Shown piece after piece: positions 16,994 through 26,304 of a stretch of 64,000 bases of DNA (positions are counted from its first letter, which is position 1; each line of letters starts with the position of its first letter). A program made the position numbers and the translations under genes. The stretch covers positions 1 to 64,000 of the forward strand of contig JAESRX010000038.1 of assembly GCA_016764435.1 (NCBI GenBank), written 5' to 3'. The notes beneath the pieces were generated by a model. It saw only the letters and a program-made list of their open reading frames with translations. It did no database searches and was not told the origin of the DNA. The stretch is from Flavobacteriaceae bacterium. Lineage in GTDB: Bacteria; Bacteroidota; Bacteroidia; Flavobacteriales; Flavobacteriaceae.

Positions 16994-18508
16994 GTGGGAA
17001 GTATAGGGAGAGGAATTGTTTTATCATATGTAAATATATTATTAGGAATTATTTCCGGAATATTTTTAACTCCATTTATGATACAAGCAATGGGGAAGTC
17101 AGAATATGGCTTGTATATTTTAATAGGTTCGGTAGTTGGCTATATGTCTGTTTTTGATTTTGGAATAAACAATGCCTTGATTCGGTTTGTATCTAAATAC
17201 AGAGCAGAGGGAGATACGATTTCAGAACAGAAATTTTTGGGACAAGGAATTTTAGTTTACTTGCTGTTGGCTCTTTTAATTGTTCTAGTTGGCTATGGTT
17301 TCTATCTTAATATAGATGCCGTCTTTGGACAGTCACTTACCATAGAGGAACTTTCGAAGGCTAAACAAATGTTTGTGGTATTACTTATAAATATTGCTAT
17401 AACTGTCCCAGGAGGTGCTTTCGATGGTGTTATTAATGCTTATGAACGATATGAAATACCACGGATATCTAGGTCCTTAAGAATTGTATCTAGAGTTATT
17501 TTAATATACTATGTTTTAAAAAATGATGGTGATGCTATATCAGTAGTGTTAATTGATACTGCAATAAATATAATTATTGTTGGATTAAATGCCTTTTATT
17601 GTTTTAAGGTATTGAAAATAAAGTTGATCTTTTCTTTTGATAGAATCATCTTTGTGACTATGTTTAGCTATTCTTTTTGGGTTTTTTTAAATACGATAAT
17701 AGATCAGTTATATTGGAAGATGGGGCAAACATTACTTGGGATCTTCGAAAATACCGCCGAAGTTGCCGTATATGCAGTGGCCGCTACAATTATAGCATAC
17801 TATATGACTATCTCAGGTAGTTTAGTAGGTATTTTTTTACCGAAGGCTACAAAAATGTTTGTTGAAAAGATTGCTCCAAATGAAATCACCACATTTATGG
17901 TTAAAGTTGGCCGTATTCAAAGTTTTATATTAATAGGCGTTTTGGTTGGTTTTGTTTTTTTTGGAAAAAAGTTTATTATCTTATGGGTAGGCTTGGACTT
18001 TATGGAGTCTTATTATATTATAATAGTGACTCTTATTGGGCTAACTCCTTATTTGATTCAAAGTATTGGAGGTATTTTATTACAGGCATATGGGAAGTTT
18101 TCCATTCGAACATTAATTCTTTTAACGATTGTCATATTCAATTTGTTTCTCGCTATTTTCCTTGTTAAAATATATGCTGGTTTAGGTGTTGCCTATAGCA
18201 CTGCAATATCCTTTATGATACAGTTTATTGTTTTAAGTTTGTACTATAAAAAAACATTTGGTATCAGTTTAAAGCAATATTACGGAGGACTTATACAAGG
18301 ATGGGAATACGGGATATTCATTATAATAGGGCTTGGATTTATCTGTAGTGTTTTTAATTTCACAGATGAACTTTGGAGTAGTTTTTTATGGAATAGTATG
18401 TTGTTTCTTCTGTTTTATTTAATGTCTATTTATTTTATTGTATTGAAGTCTACAGAAAAAAGTGTTTTACTCAAATACCTTAAATCTAAGATGCATAAAT
18501 TTTTATAA
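16994..18508 (+). CDS. wzx: Wzx flippase (polysaccharide transporter)
   Basis: Integral membrane protein of 504 residues and about 12-14 transmembrane helices, of the PST/MATE flippase type. The N-terminus SYVNILLGIISGIFLTPFMI with GKSEYGLYILIGS, and the FDFGINNALIRFVSKY motif, fit family members that flip undecaprenyl-linked repeat units. The start is GTG 16994. The ATG at 16965 is in another frame and ends quickly, and the next internal Met would cut away the first helix. Confidence 0.9.
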   Translation: MGSIGRGIVLSYVNILLGIISGIFLTPFMIQAMGKSEYGLYILIGSVVGYMSVFDFGINNALIRFVSKYRAEGDTISEQKFLGQGILVYLLLALLIVLVGYGFYLNIDAVFGQSLTIEELSKAKQMFVVLLINIAITVPGGAFDGVINAYERYEIPRISRSLRIVSRVILIYYVLKNDGDAISVVLIDTAINIIIVGLNAFYCFKVLKIKLIFSFDRIIFVTMFSYSFWVFLNTIIDQLYWKMGQTLLGIFENTAEVAVYAVAATIIAYYMTISGSLVGIFLPKATKMFVEKIAPNEITTFMVKVGRIQSFILIGVLVGFVFFGKKFIILWVGLDFMESYYIIIVTLIGLTPYLIQSIGGILLQAYGKFSIRTLILLTIVIFNLFLAIFLVKIYAGLGVAYSTAISFMIQFIVLSLYYKKTFGISLKQYYGGLIQGWEYGIFIIIGLGFICSVFNFTDELWSSFLWNSMLFLLFYLMSIYFIVLKSTEKSVLLKYLKSKMHKFL

Positions 18509-18644
18509 TAGATGTTCTAGTTGAATTTTATAAAAGAACAAGGTGACTGGTATGTACCGTTGGGTATGAACTATGAAGGAGCTTTGATTTTCAGTATGTT
18601 GCTAAAAGTACTCCTTCAAATATTAATAACAATAAATAAATTTC

Positions 18645-19601
18645 ATGCATTTACACATAGCTTACTCTAGTGACAATAATTATGTGCCTTTTTTAGGGAC
18701 ATCTATTATTTCTTTACTTGAAAATAATAAAGTATTTAAAAAGATAACACTTCATATTTTATCAAATAAGATAACAGAGGATAGTAAAAATAAATTAGAA
18801 GAGATTGTTCAACAGTATAAAAGAGAAGCCATTTTTTATGATTTTTCAGATATAGAGGATAGGTTAAAAGGAATTAAGGTTAAAACTATTGCTATAAGTG
18901 CTTATTCGAGATTGTTTCTTACAGATGTATTACCAGAAAGTGTAACTAAAATTATTTATTTAGATTGTGACTCCATTATTCTGGGCTCCTATGAAGAGCT
19001 ATGGAATAGTCCTATTGATGATTATTATATGATGGGAGTACAGGATGTAATTCCTGATTTTTTTAAAGATAAAATAGGTTTAGATAAAAAGGATCTTTAT
19101 GTCAATTCAGGAATGCTCTACATGAATATAGAAAAGATGAGAATTAATGATTCGAAAAAGATGATTAGAGCATTTATGGATAGTTTTAGTGGAGAGATCC
19201 CTCACCATGATCAAGGAGTTATGAATGGTTTGTTTTCGAAGAATTGCAATATTTTAAAACCGAGATATAACTGTATGACTCCGTTTTTTTTAATGAGTAG
19301 TCGAAATTTAAAGTCATTTTATAAGATGGATGATTTTTATTTGGACAATGAGCTCGAAGAGGCTGTTTCAAATCCTGTTTTTATACACTTTACAGAATCA
19401 TATTTAACCAGACCATGGGTGAAAGGTTCGAAACATCCTTTTGTGAAGGAGTTTTTAAGGTATAAATCAATGACGCCATGGAGTGATATGCCTTTAAAAG
19501 ATGATACAAGAACTTTTAGTTTAAAAATGGTAGCCTTTCTATTTAAGATATTACCTTTCTCCATTTTTATGTTATTTTTAAAATTAATGAAGGCTAATTA
19601 A
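18645..19601 (+). CDS. Glycosyltransferase family 8
   Basis: 318 residues with the GT8 layout: HIAYSSDNNYVPFLGTSI at the N-terminus, ISAYSRLFLTDVLP, then the metal-binding DxD motif in IIYLDCDSIIL (near residue 105), VNSGMLYMN and HHDQGVMN. Family members transfer hexoses with retention in LPS and capsule synthesis. Acceptor and donor are unknown. It follows wzx after a 136-base gap with no visible gene and is 8 bases before the next glycosyltransferase. Confidence 0.9.
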   Translation: MHLHIAYSSDNNYVPFLGTSIISLLENNKVFKKITLHILSNKITEDSKNKLEEIVQQYKREAIFYDFSDIEDRLKGIKVKTIAISAYSRLFLTDVLPESVTKIIYLDCDSIILGSYEELWNSPIDDYYMMGVQDVIPDFFKDKIGLDKKDLYVNSGMLYMNIEKMRINDSKKMIRAFMDSFSGEIPHHDQGVMNGLFSKNCNILKPRYNCMTPFFLMSSRNLKSFYKMDDFYLDNELEEAVSNPVFIHFTESYLTRPWVKGSKHPFVKEFLRYKSMTPWSDMPLKDDTRTFSLKMVAFLFKILPFSIFMLFLKLMKAN

Positions 19602-19609
19602 ATTTTAGG

Positions 19610-20674
19610 ATGCAAAAAAAGAAGGTTTGTTTTTTTTTAAATACGCTTGCTGTTCCAGGTGGTACGCAAAGAGTTTTGACTACGATAGTAAATCAACTAG
19701 TGAATAATTATACGGTCTCTATCATTGTAACAGAATCTTTAGAGACTGTTTTTGATTTAGACGATCGCGTACAGTTAGTTATGATACCTTCCGTAAAAAA
19801 CAGTTTTTTTTTATGGAAGAGAAGTTTTTTTGTTTATAACTATTTAAAAAAGAAAAGTATCCATTATTTTGTAGTATTAGATGCTAATATTTCATTAATT
19901 TATAATTGTTTTGTTCCTAGTAAATGTCAAGCAATCATTTGGGAGCATCTTTCACTAAAAAATAATAGAACAACTTTTTTTTGTAGGTTGTCAAGGTGGA
20001 TGGCAACAAAATATGTTGATAAGTTTGTGTTTTTAAATGATTTAGAAATTAAATTATGGAGAGATAAATATGCACTTTCTGAAAGGAAAATTGTAAAAAT
20101 CTACAATCCGTTAAGTTTTAATAATATTCCTAAGGTGGATCCACAGGGATTGTTTTCTAAAAAGAAAATGTTAGCCGTAGGGAATGCCATTCATGTTAAA
20201 GGCTTCGATTTGTTATTAGAAAGTTGGAGGATTTTAAATGCCAAAGGCTGGGTGTTGCAAATAGTAGGTTTAACAGAAGAAAGAGCCAAAGACCTCATGG
20301 TTTTAATAACCGAGTTTGAGTTGGAGAAATCAGTGGAACTTATCCCACCCGTTAGTAATATAGAGTATTACTATTTGAATGCTTCAATATATTGTTTATC
20401 ATCTCGATCAGAGGTGCTTCCAATGGTGTTAATTGAAGCGCAGGCATATGGATTACCTGCAGTTTGTTTTCCATGTGGAGGAGGTCCAAAGGAAATATTA
20501 AATCAATCTGGAATAATTTGCAATAGTTATAGTGTTAATGAATATGCGATGGCTTTGAGAAGTTTAATTGAATCTAGTGCCGCATTTGTGAAGTTTTCAA
20601 ATGCAGCTCAAATTTCAAGTAAGGAGTTTGAAATTTCAAAAATAATTAAAGAGTGGGAACGTGTATTTTCATGA
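19610..20674 (+). CDS. Glycosyltransferase family 4
   Basis: 354 residues, GT-B fold. It has the N-terminal FFLNTLAVPGGTQRVLTTIV loop, a GNAIHVKGFDLLLESWR segment opening the C-terminal domain, and the E-x7-E donor-site motif SRSEVLPMVLIEAQAYGLP followed by GGGPKEIL. A retaining transferase of the polysaccharide repeat unit; sugar unknown. The coding sequence contains several runs of eight or nine T (for example 19630-19638 and 19804-19812), which could be slippage-prone. Confidence 0.9.
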   Translation: MQKKKVCFFLNTLAVPGGTQRVLTTIVNQLVNNYTVSIIVTESLETVFDLDDRVQLVMIPSVKNSFFLWKRSFFVYNYLKKKSIHYFVVLDANISLIYNCFVPSKCQAIIWEHLSLKNNRTTFFCRLSRWMATKYVDKFVFLNDLEIKLWRDKYALSERKIVKIYNPLSFNNIPKVDPQGLFSKKKMLAVGNAIHVKGFDLLLESWRILNAKGWVLQIVGLTEERAKDLMVLITEFELEKSVELIPPVSNIEYYYLNASIYCLSSRSEVLPMVLIEAQAYGLPAVCFPCGGGPKEILNQSGIICNSYSVNEYAMALRSLIESSAAFVKFSNAAQISSKEFEISKIIKEWERVFS

Positions 20675-20701
20675 AATTATAGAATACTTAATACATTTTA
20701 A

Positions 20702-21799
20702 ATGTTATTATTAGAGTTAGTTACAAGGGATTATCTTCAGATTTATTATGCGGTTTTAATTGCTTTTTTTATAGTTGTATTTGTTTTAATAAACACAACA
20801 CAGAATAAACAAAGAGTTCTTGAAGTTTCTTATGTATTTACTGTTTTATTTTTATTGTTTTCTAGCTTTTTATGGGGGCTTAGACCTGTTCATATTGGAG
20901 CAGATACTTTAGGGTATATGTATAAATACGTTGAGTATTGTCAGTATCAAAGCATTGATGAATTGCCTATTGATTTGAGCAGTGACATCTTTTTTATGTT
21001 TACTCAATATCTTTTTTCACGCTATTTTTCCTACACTATCTTTTTTTTGTTTATATCCGTTTTTATTCATTTTAGTGTTTATAAAGTCGTAGCTCTATTT
21101 GTTAAAAAAGACAAGGTTTATGATATTCAGATTTATTTTATTTTTTTATTTTGCGCATTGTTTAGTTTTCCATCCTTGCATTCGAATATTTTAAGAAATG
21201 GATTGGGAGTTAGTTTTTTGCTGATTTCGCTCGGGTATTGGTATAATTCAAGAATATTATATTCGATATTTTTTGGTGTAATGGCGGTGTTTTTTCATAA
21301 AACTACGCTCATACCAATTGCAATATTGGTGTTTTTATCGAACGTAAATATAAGAAGGAATATACTGATCGTACTTTATTTTATGAGTGCTTTAATTTCG
21401 TTCTTAAAATTAGGTATAAATAACCTCCCTTTTATTCAAAGTACGGAGTACGATAGAGCACGTCTCTATTTAGATGCAACAGTTAATTATTATCGAACAG
21501 GATTTCGTGTAGATTTTTTTTTATTTAATACGATGTTTCTTCTCATTTTTCTTTTTTTTAGAGTACGTGATAAGAGATTGAATATTCTATTAAATTATTA
21601 CCTTATCGCATCCTCTTTATTTTTCTTGTGGTTTCAAATTCCATTTTCAGATAGAATAGGGTTGTATTCTTGGTTAGCTATACCCATCATCTTTTTTTAT
21701 TCTATGTGTCATAATTTTAATCGGAATAAATCACTTATTGTGGGAGGGGGCGTATTAATGTTTATAGTCGTTAATTCAATTATTGTTTTAAAAAATTAG
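20702..21799 (+). CDS. wzy: Wzy-like polymerase (EpsG family)
   Basis: 365 residues dominated by hydrophobic helices (about ten). Its pattern fits EpsG/Wzy: a RPVHIGADTLGYMYKYVEY loop after the second helix, LHSNILRNGLGVSFLLISLGYWY, and FFHKTTLIPIAIL. The R-x-G-x-D-T-x-x-Y signature and the LRNGL and HKT loops are typical of EpsG proteins, which polymerise repeat units in the periplasm. No other polymerase candidate is in the locus. Strongly AT-rich, like the neighbouring glycosyltransferases. Confidence 0.82.
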   Translation: MLLLELVTRDYLQIYYAVLIAFFIVVFVLINTTQNKQRVLEVSYVFTVLFLLFSSFLWGLRPVHIGADTLGYMYKYVEYCQYQSIDELPIDLSSDIFFMFTQYLFSRYFSYTIFFLFISVFIHFSVYKVVALFVKKDKVYDIQIYFIFLFCALFSFPSLHSNILRNGLGVSFLLISLGYWYNSRILYSIFFGVMAVFFHKTTLIPIAILVFLSNVNIRRNILIVLYFMSALISFLKLGINNLPFIQSTEYDRARLYLDATVNYYRTGFRVDFFLFNTMFLLIFLFFRVRDKRLNILLNYYLIASSLFFLWFQIPFSDRIGLYSWLAIPIIFFYSMCHNFNRNKSLIVGGGVLMFIVVNSIIVLKN

Positions 21800-21805
21800 T
21801 AAAAA

Positions 21806-22918
21806 ATGAAAAGAATACTACAAATTGTGGGAGGGATGAATAGAGCAGGTGCAGAGACGATGCTAATGAATTTGTATCGTAATATTGATAGGAATAAATA
21901 TCAATTTGATTTTGTTTATTTTACCTATGATAAATGTGACTATGATGAGGAAATTAGATCAATGGGAGGTCGAATTTTTACAACTCAACGTTTTAAAGGG
22001 GAGGAAGTTTCTGTTTTTAAAAGGGCCATGAGATTGCGAGAGATAATAAATGATAATGCCAGTTTTCACGCCGTACATTCCCATACATTATTTAGTTCTT
22101 CTTTCCATTTAGGAGTTGCTAAATTTTGTAATATATCAAAACGTATTGCACATTCTCACAATACAAATGATGTCAATAGTACTACGTTTATAGGGCGTTT
22201 ATATCAGAAGTTTTCGAGGCTACTAATCCATTGTTTTGCTACTGATTTCATAGCTTGTGGTGAAGCAGCTAGTAAGTACCTCTTTCTCTCTTCTGATTCT
22301 GAGAAGGTTCTTTTTCTTCCAAATGCGATAGATCTCGATAAATTTACACTGAAAAAAGAACATAAAATACAGCTAGAACTGGGCTTAGGGTTTCATAAGA
22401 AAATGGTACTCCAAATAGGAAGACTTAGTCAGGTGAAAAATTTTGAGTTCACGATTAAACTAGCTTCCTATTTGAAGACTATAGGCAACGATGACTTTCA
22501 TTTTATTTTTGTAGGTCAAGGTCCAGATTTAGAAAAGTTAAAAAAATTAAGGGAGGATTTAAAAGTGAATGATTTAATTACCTTTTTAGGTGTTAGGGGA
22601 GATATCCCTAATTTATTTGCTAATTCTGACATAATGCTTATGCCATCATATCATGAAGGGTTTCCAGTTGTCTTAGTGGAGGCTCAAGCAGCAGGATTGC
22701 CTTCTGTAATCTCTACAAATATATCCAGAGAGGTAGATTTAGGAATTAATTTGGTCTCTTTTTGTTCTTTGGAACAAGACTATAAAGAATGGATAATTCA
22801 AATGGAAATAGGATTGAATAATAAAAATGAAGATGTTGATTTTCTAAAACAAATTTTAACGAAGAAAGGATTTTCTGTTATAGAAAGTGCTGTGAAATTA
22901 CAGAAATTATATGCGTAA
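21806..22918 (+). CDS. Glycosyltransferase family 4 (capsular type)
   Basis: 370 residues. The N-terminus RILQIVGGMNRAGAETMLMNLYR, then VHSHTLFSS and RIAHSHNT, is the typical start of capsular GT4 enzymes. The C-terminal domain has MVLQIGRLSQVKNFEF, FVGQGPDLEKLK and the E-x7-E motif in YHEGFPVVLVEAQAAGLP. It starts six bases after wzy and overlaps the next gene by 8 bases, so it belongs to a tightly coupled block. Confidence 0.92.
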   Translation: MKRILQIVGGMNRAGAETMLMNLYRNIDRNKYQFDFVYFTYDKCDYDEEIRSMGGRIFTTQRFKGEEVSVFKRAMRLREIINDNASFHAVHSHTLFSSSFHLGVAKFCNISKRIAHSHNTNDVNSTTFIGRLYQKFSRLLIHCFATDFIACGEAASKYLFLSSDSEKVLFLPNAIDLDKFTLKKEHKIQLELGLGFHKKMVLQIGRLSQVKNFEFTIKLASYLKTIGNDDFHFIFVGQGPDLEKLKKLREDLKVNDLITFLGVRGDIPNLFANSDIMLMPSYHEGFPVVLVEAQAAGLPSVISTNISREVDLGINLVSFCSLEQDYKEWIIQMEIGLNNKNEDVDFLKQILTKKGFSVIESAVKLQKLYA

Positions 22919-23798
22919 GGTTAAAGGTTTAATATCTATAGGGATCCCCTTTTATAATGCAGAAAACTTTTTAGATTTTGCAATTTGTTCAGTTTTAAAT
23001 CAAACGTATACAAATTGGGAGTTGTTTTTGTTAGATGACGGAAGTACAGACAACTCTTTGTCAGTTATAAAAAAATACGAAAAAGACTCGAGAATATCAG
23101 TACTGTCAGATGGAGAAAACAAAGGCCTTCCTACACGGTTAAATCAGCTTTCAAATTTATCAAATGGAAAATATTATGCACGAATGGATGCAGATGACGT
23201 GATGTTTCCTACACGATTGGAGAAGCAATATTTTTTCCTGGAAAATAACTGTGAAATTGATATTGTTGGGACTGGGGCCATTGTCATTGATGCTAATAAT
23301 ACGATTACTGGACTAAGAAACGTGTTAACTGGACAGGTGAAAATTAAAAGTGTTTATGAGGTTTTAAAAAAGGGGCTGTTTATCCATCCATCTGTGATGG
23401 GGAAGAGTTCTTGGTTTAAAAAGAACCCCTATGACATTAAATTAAAAAGGGCTCAGGATTTAGACCTTTGGGCAAGATCTATTGAGGGGAGTAAATTTCA
23501 TGTTTTAAATGAGCCACTATTGTTCTATCGGGAAGATGCTTTAGTTAGCTTAAATAAGGCATTGAAGGCAAATTTGTATACAATAAAGATTGCCACAAAA
23601 CATCAGGGTAAATTAAGTAAGGTTCAATTCTTTGAGATCTATTTTAAGAGTTATTCCAAAAGTTTTATTTATTTAGTATGTAATGTTTTGGGTTTGATGA
23701 AGCTTTTAGTGAATAGAAGGTCAATTAAATTATCAACGGATGAATCGATTCGGCTAGCTAGTATTTTGTCTAAATCCTTAATTTTTAGATATATATGA
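22911..23798 (+). CDS. Glycosyltransferase family 2
   Basis: 295 residues, GT-A fold. ISIGIPFYNAENFLDFAICSVLNQTY, then ELFLLDDGSTDNSL, KGLPTRLNQ and ARMDADDVMFPTRLEKQ contain the usual two aspartate motifs of inverting GT2 enzymes. AQDLDLWAR supplies the likely catalytic-base region (xED-like position). Overlaps the preceding GT4 gene by 8 bases. Donor and acceptor unknown. Confidence 0.92.
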   Translation: MRKVKGLISIGIPFYNAENFLDFAICSVLNQTYTNWELFLLDDGSTDNSLSVIKKYEKDSRISVLSDGENKGLPTRLNQLSNLSNGKYYARMDADDVMFPTRLEKQYFFLENNCEIDIVGTGAIVIDANNTITGLRNVLTGQVKIKSVYEVLKKGLFIHPSVMGKSSWFKKNPYDIKLKRAQDLDLWARSIEGSKFHVLNEPLLFYREDALVSLNKALKANLYTIKIATKHQGKLSKVQFFEIYFKSYSKSFIYLVCNVLGLMKLLVNRRSIKLSTDESIRLASILSKSLIFRYI

Positions 23799-23925
23799 GT
23801 TGTTTTTTAATTACCATACATTGTGACCTAATTCTAAAAAAATGTTTAAGGTTCGTTGTTCCAACTGATTCTTCTATTTTTAAAAATAAATACAGGGTGA
23901 TAATTACATCTAAACATGAAATTTT

Positions 23926-25092
23926 ATGGGGGATATAGCGAAACCAAAGCTCATTAGGACTGCTACGGTTGCAACATCATTAGACGTATTATTAAAAGGA
24001 CAGTTTTTTTATTTTAACAGTAAATTTGATGTAATAGCTGTTTCAGGAAATCAGTCTGTTTTGACTAAAATAGCAAAACGAGAAGGGATTACCACCAGAA
24101 GTGTTCCTATGGAACGTTCAATTAGTATCTTAAAAGATTTGAATTCTCTGTGGGCACTTTTTTTGATTTTTAAAAAGGAAAAACCTCTAATAGTACATTC
24201 TATTACACCTAAGGCAGGTTTATTAAGTATGATCGCGGCATTTTTTGCACATGTTCCTATTCGTATTCATACCTTTACAGGATTAATATTTCCTACACGT
24301 ACCGGATTTATGTTTTTTTTATTGAAAAATATGGATAGATTAACTTGTTTATTTGCTACCAAGATAATTCCAGAAGGTCAAGGGGTAAAAAGGGATCTTT
24401 TAAGACACAAAGTTACTAAAAAACAACTTAAAGTTGTTGCAAATGGGAATGTCAATGGAATCAGTTCTAAAGAGTTTTCTGGTGCTAATTTTTCGGAAGA
24501 TTATTTAATAAAATTAAAAAAAGAATTAAAGATACTCGAAACAGATATTGTTTTTTGTTTTGTAGGAAGGATTGTTGGAGATAAGGGAATAAATGAATTA
24601 ATTGTTGCCTTTATGAAGCTATCAAGCCAGTATGATCATGTCAAGTTATTACTGGTAGGAGATTATGAAAGAAAATTAGACCCCATCACTTCACTAAATG
24701 AGCGGGAAATTAATGAAAATTCTCAGATACTATCCGTAGGTTGGCAGGTGGATGTAAGGCCTTATTTAGCCATTTCCGATGTTTTTGTTTTTCCTTCATA
24801 TCGGGAAGGGTTTCCAAATGTTGTAATGCAAGCAGGTGCAATGGGCTTGCCTTGTATTGTTTCTGATATAAGTGGATGTAACGAAATAATAAAAGAAGGA
24901 GTAAACGGAATGATAATACCTCCGAAAAATGAAAAATTGTTATTTATGGCAATGAAGTATGTTCTTGAGAATGAAGAACACGTGAGTAACATGGCTTCAG
25001 TTTCACGGAAAATAATTGTTGAAAATTATGAACAACAGTATGTTTGGGAGGAGTTATTGAAGGAATATAATAGATTAATAAATAGCGTATAA
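23926..25092 (+). CDS. Glycosyltransferase family 4, PglA-like
   Basis: 388 residues. The N-terminal region VHSITPKAGLLSMIAAF, RIHTFTGLIFPT and IPEGQGVKRDL resembles the PglA/WbnH-like GT4 group that adds a second sugar to an undecaprenyl-linked primer. The C-terminal part has CFVGRIVGDKGINELI, LLLVGDYERKLDP and the E-x7-E motif YREGFPNVVMQAGAMGLP. It sits directly before the PglC-like primer transferase, which supports a role in the second step of repeat-unit assembly (inference). An odd 127-base gap precedes it. Confidence 0.9.
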   Translation: MGDIAKPKLIRTATVATSLDVLLKGQFFYFNSKFDVIAVSGNQSVLTKIAKREGITTRSVPMERSISILKDLNSLWALFLIFKKEKPLIVHSITPKAGLLSMIAAFFAHVPIRIHTFTGLIFPTRTGFMFFLLKNMDRLTCLFATKIIPEGQGVKRDLLRHKVTKKQLKVVANGNVNGISSKEFSGANFSEDYLIKLKKELKILETDIVFCFVGRIVGDKGINELIVAFMKLSSQYDHVKLLLVGDYERKLDPITSLNEREINENSQILSVGWQVDVRPYLAISDVFVFPSYREGFPNVVMQAGAMGLPCIVSDISGCNEIIKEGVNGMIIPPKNEKLLFMAMKYVLENEEHVSNMASVSRKIIVENYEQQYVWEELLKEYNRLINSV

Positions 25093-25096
25093 TTTT

Positions 25097-25702
25097 ATGT
25101 ATATCAATTTTTTTAAGCGACTAATAGATGTTATTTTATCATTTGTAGGCTTACTAGTCATAAGTCCAATACTTTTGATTGTTACTGTATTTTTGACCTT
25201 ATCGAATAGAGGAAAACCTTTCTTTTTTCAAATGCGTCCAGGTAAAAAGAATACACTTTTCCGAATTATCAAGTTTAAAACGATGAATGATAAAAAAGGA
25301 AAGAATGGTGAATTGTTACCAGACGCTGAGCGCTTAACCAATATCGGTAATTTTATTAGGAAAACATCACTAGATGAATTACCACAGCTAATAAATGTAT
25401 TAAAAGGAGATATGAGTCTTATAGGCCCACGACCACTTTTACCTGAGTATTTACCCTTGTACTCCTCTGATCAAAGTCGTAGACATCATGTGAAACCTGG
25501 GATTACTGGATGGGCACAAGTAAATGGTAGAAATGCTATTTCTTGGGAAGAAAAATTTAAATTAGATGTTTATTATGTAGATAATATTTCATTTCTGTTA
25601 GATGTAAAAATCATATTAAAAACTTTTAAAAAAGTATTGGTTTCTGAAGGTGTATCTCAAGAAGGACAGATAACGATGGAAAAGTTTCAAGGAAAAGTAT
25701 GA
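25097..25702 (+). CDS. pglC: Undecaprenyl-phosphate sugar-1-phosphate transferase, PglC type
   Basis: Starts repeat-unit synthesis by moving a sugar-1-phosphate to undecaprenyl phosphate at the inner membrane. A short 201-residue monotopic form with one hydrophobic N-terminal segment (RLIDVILSFVGLLVISPILLI), FKTMND, the catalytic Asp-Glu in TSLDELPQLINVLKGDMSLI with GPRPLL after it, and PGITGWAQVNGRN. The small size and its place beside pglD, pglE and pglF homologues indicate diacetylbacillosamine phosphate as the substrate. Its last bases overlap the pglD ATG. Confidence 0.93.
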   Translation: MYINFFKRLIDVILSFVGLLVISPILLIVTVFLTLSNRGKPFFFQMRPGKKNTLFRIIKFKTMNDKKGKNGELLPDAERLTNIGNFIRKTSLDELPQLINVLKGDMSLIGPRPLLPEYLPLYSSDQSRRHHVKPGITGWAQVNGRNAISWEEKFKLDVYYVDNISFLLDVKIILKTFKKVLVSEGVSQEGQITMEKFQGKV

Positions 25703-26304
25703 CATGTATATATGGAGCCAGTGGGCATGGAAAAGTAATAGCTTCGATTCTTACATTGCAAGGTGTTTCGATTGATTATTTTTTGGATGATTATTCTAGA
25801 TTGGATAACTTATGCGGAATTACCGTTAAATGTTGTGATGATGTTGAAGAATTGAAAAAAAGTGAATTAATTATCGGGATTGGTGACAATGGTATTCGAA
25901 AAAAAATCGCACTAGAATTAGAAACTATATTTATCAATGCAATTCATCCAAAGGCAATTTTAGATCCAAGCGTTTTGATAGGGGAAGGGAACATAGTAGG
26001 AGCTAATGCTGTCGTTAATATTGATACAATCATAGGGGATCATTGTATTGTTAATACAGGTGCTATTATTGAACATGACTGTACTCTAGATAGTTTTGTG
26101 CACATTTCACCAAATGCCACACTTTTAGGCGGTGTTCAGGTGGGAGAAGGGACTCATATAGGTGCGGGAGCAACTATTCTTCCCGAAATAAGAATAGGAA
26201 AATGGGTAACCATAGGAGCAGGAGCTGTTGTAATTAAGAATATACCAGATTATGCAGTTGTTGTTGGGAGTCCCGGGAAAATAATAAAATACAATATCAA
26301 ATAA
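25699..26304 (+). CDS. pglD: UDP-4-amino-sugar N-acetyltransferase, PglD type
   Basis: Acetylates the C4 amine of UDP-4-amino-4,6-dideoxy-GlcNAc. 201 residues. The N-terminal domain is CIYGASGHGKVIASIL with IGIGDNGIRKKI. The C-terminal left-handed beta helix has hexapeptide repeats and the likely catalytic His in AIIEHDCTLDSFVHISPNA. ATGA overlap with pglC upstream and a one-base overlap with pglE downstream. Confidence 0.93.
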   Translation: MTCIYGASGHGKVIASILTLQGVSIDYFLDDYSRLDNLCGITVKCCDDVEELKKSELIIGIGDNGIRKKIALELETIFINAIHPKAILDPSVLIGEGNIVGANAVVNIDTIIGDHCIVNTGAIIEHDCTLDSFVHISPNATLLGGVQVGEGTHIGAGATILPEIRIGKWVTIGAGAVVIKNIPDYAVVVGSPGKIIKYNIK

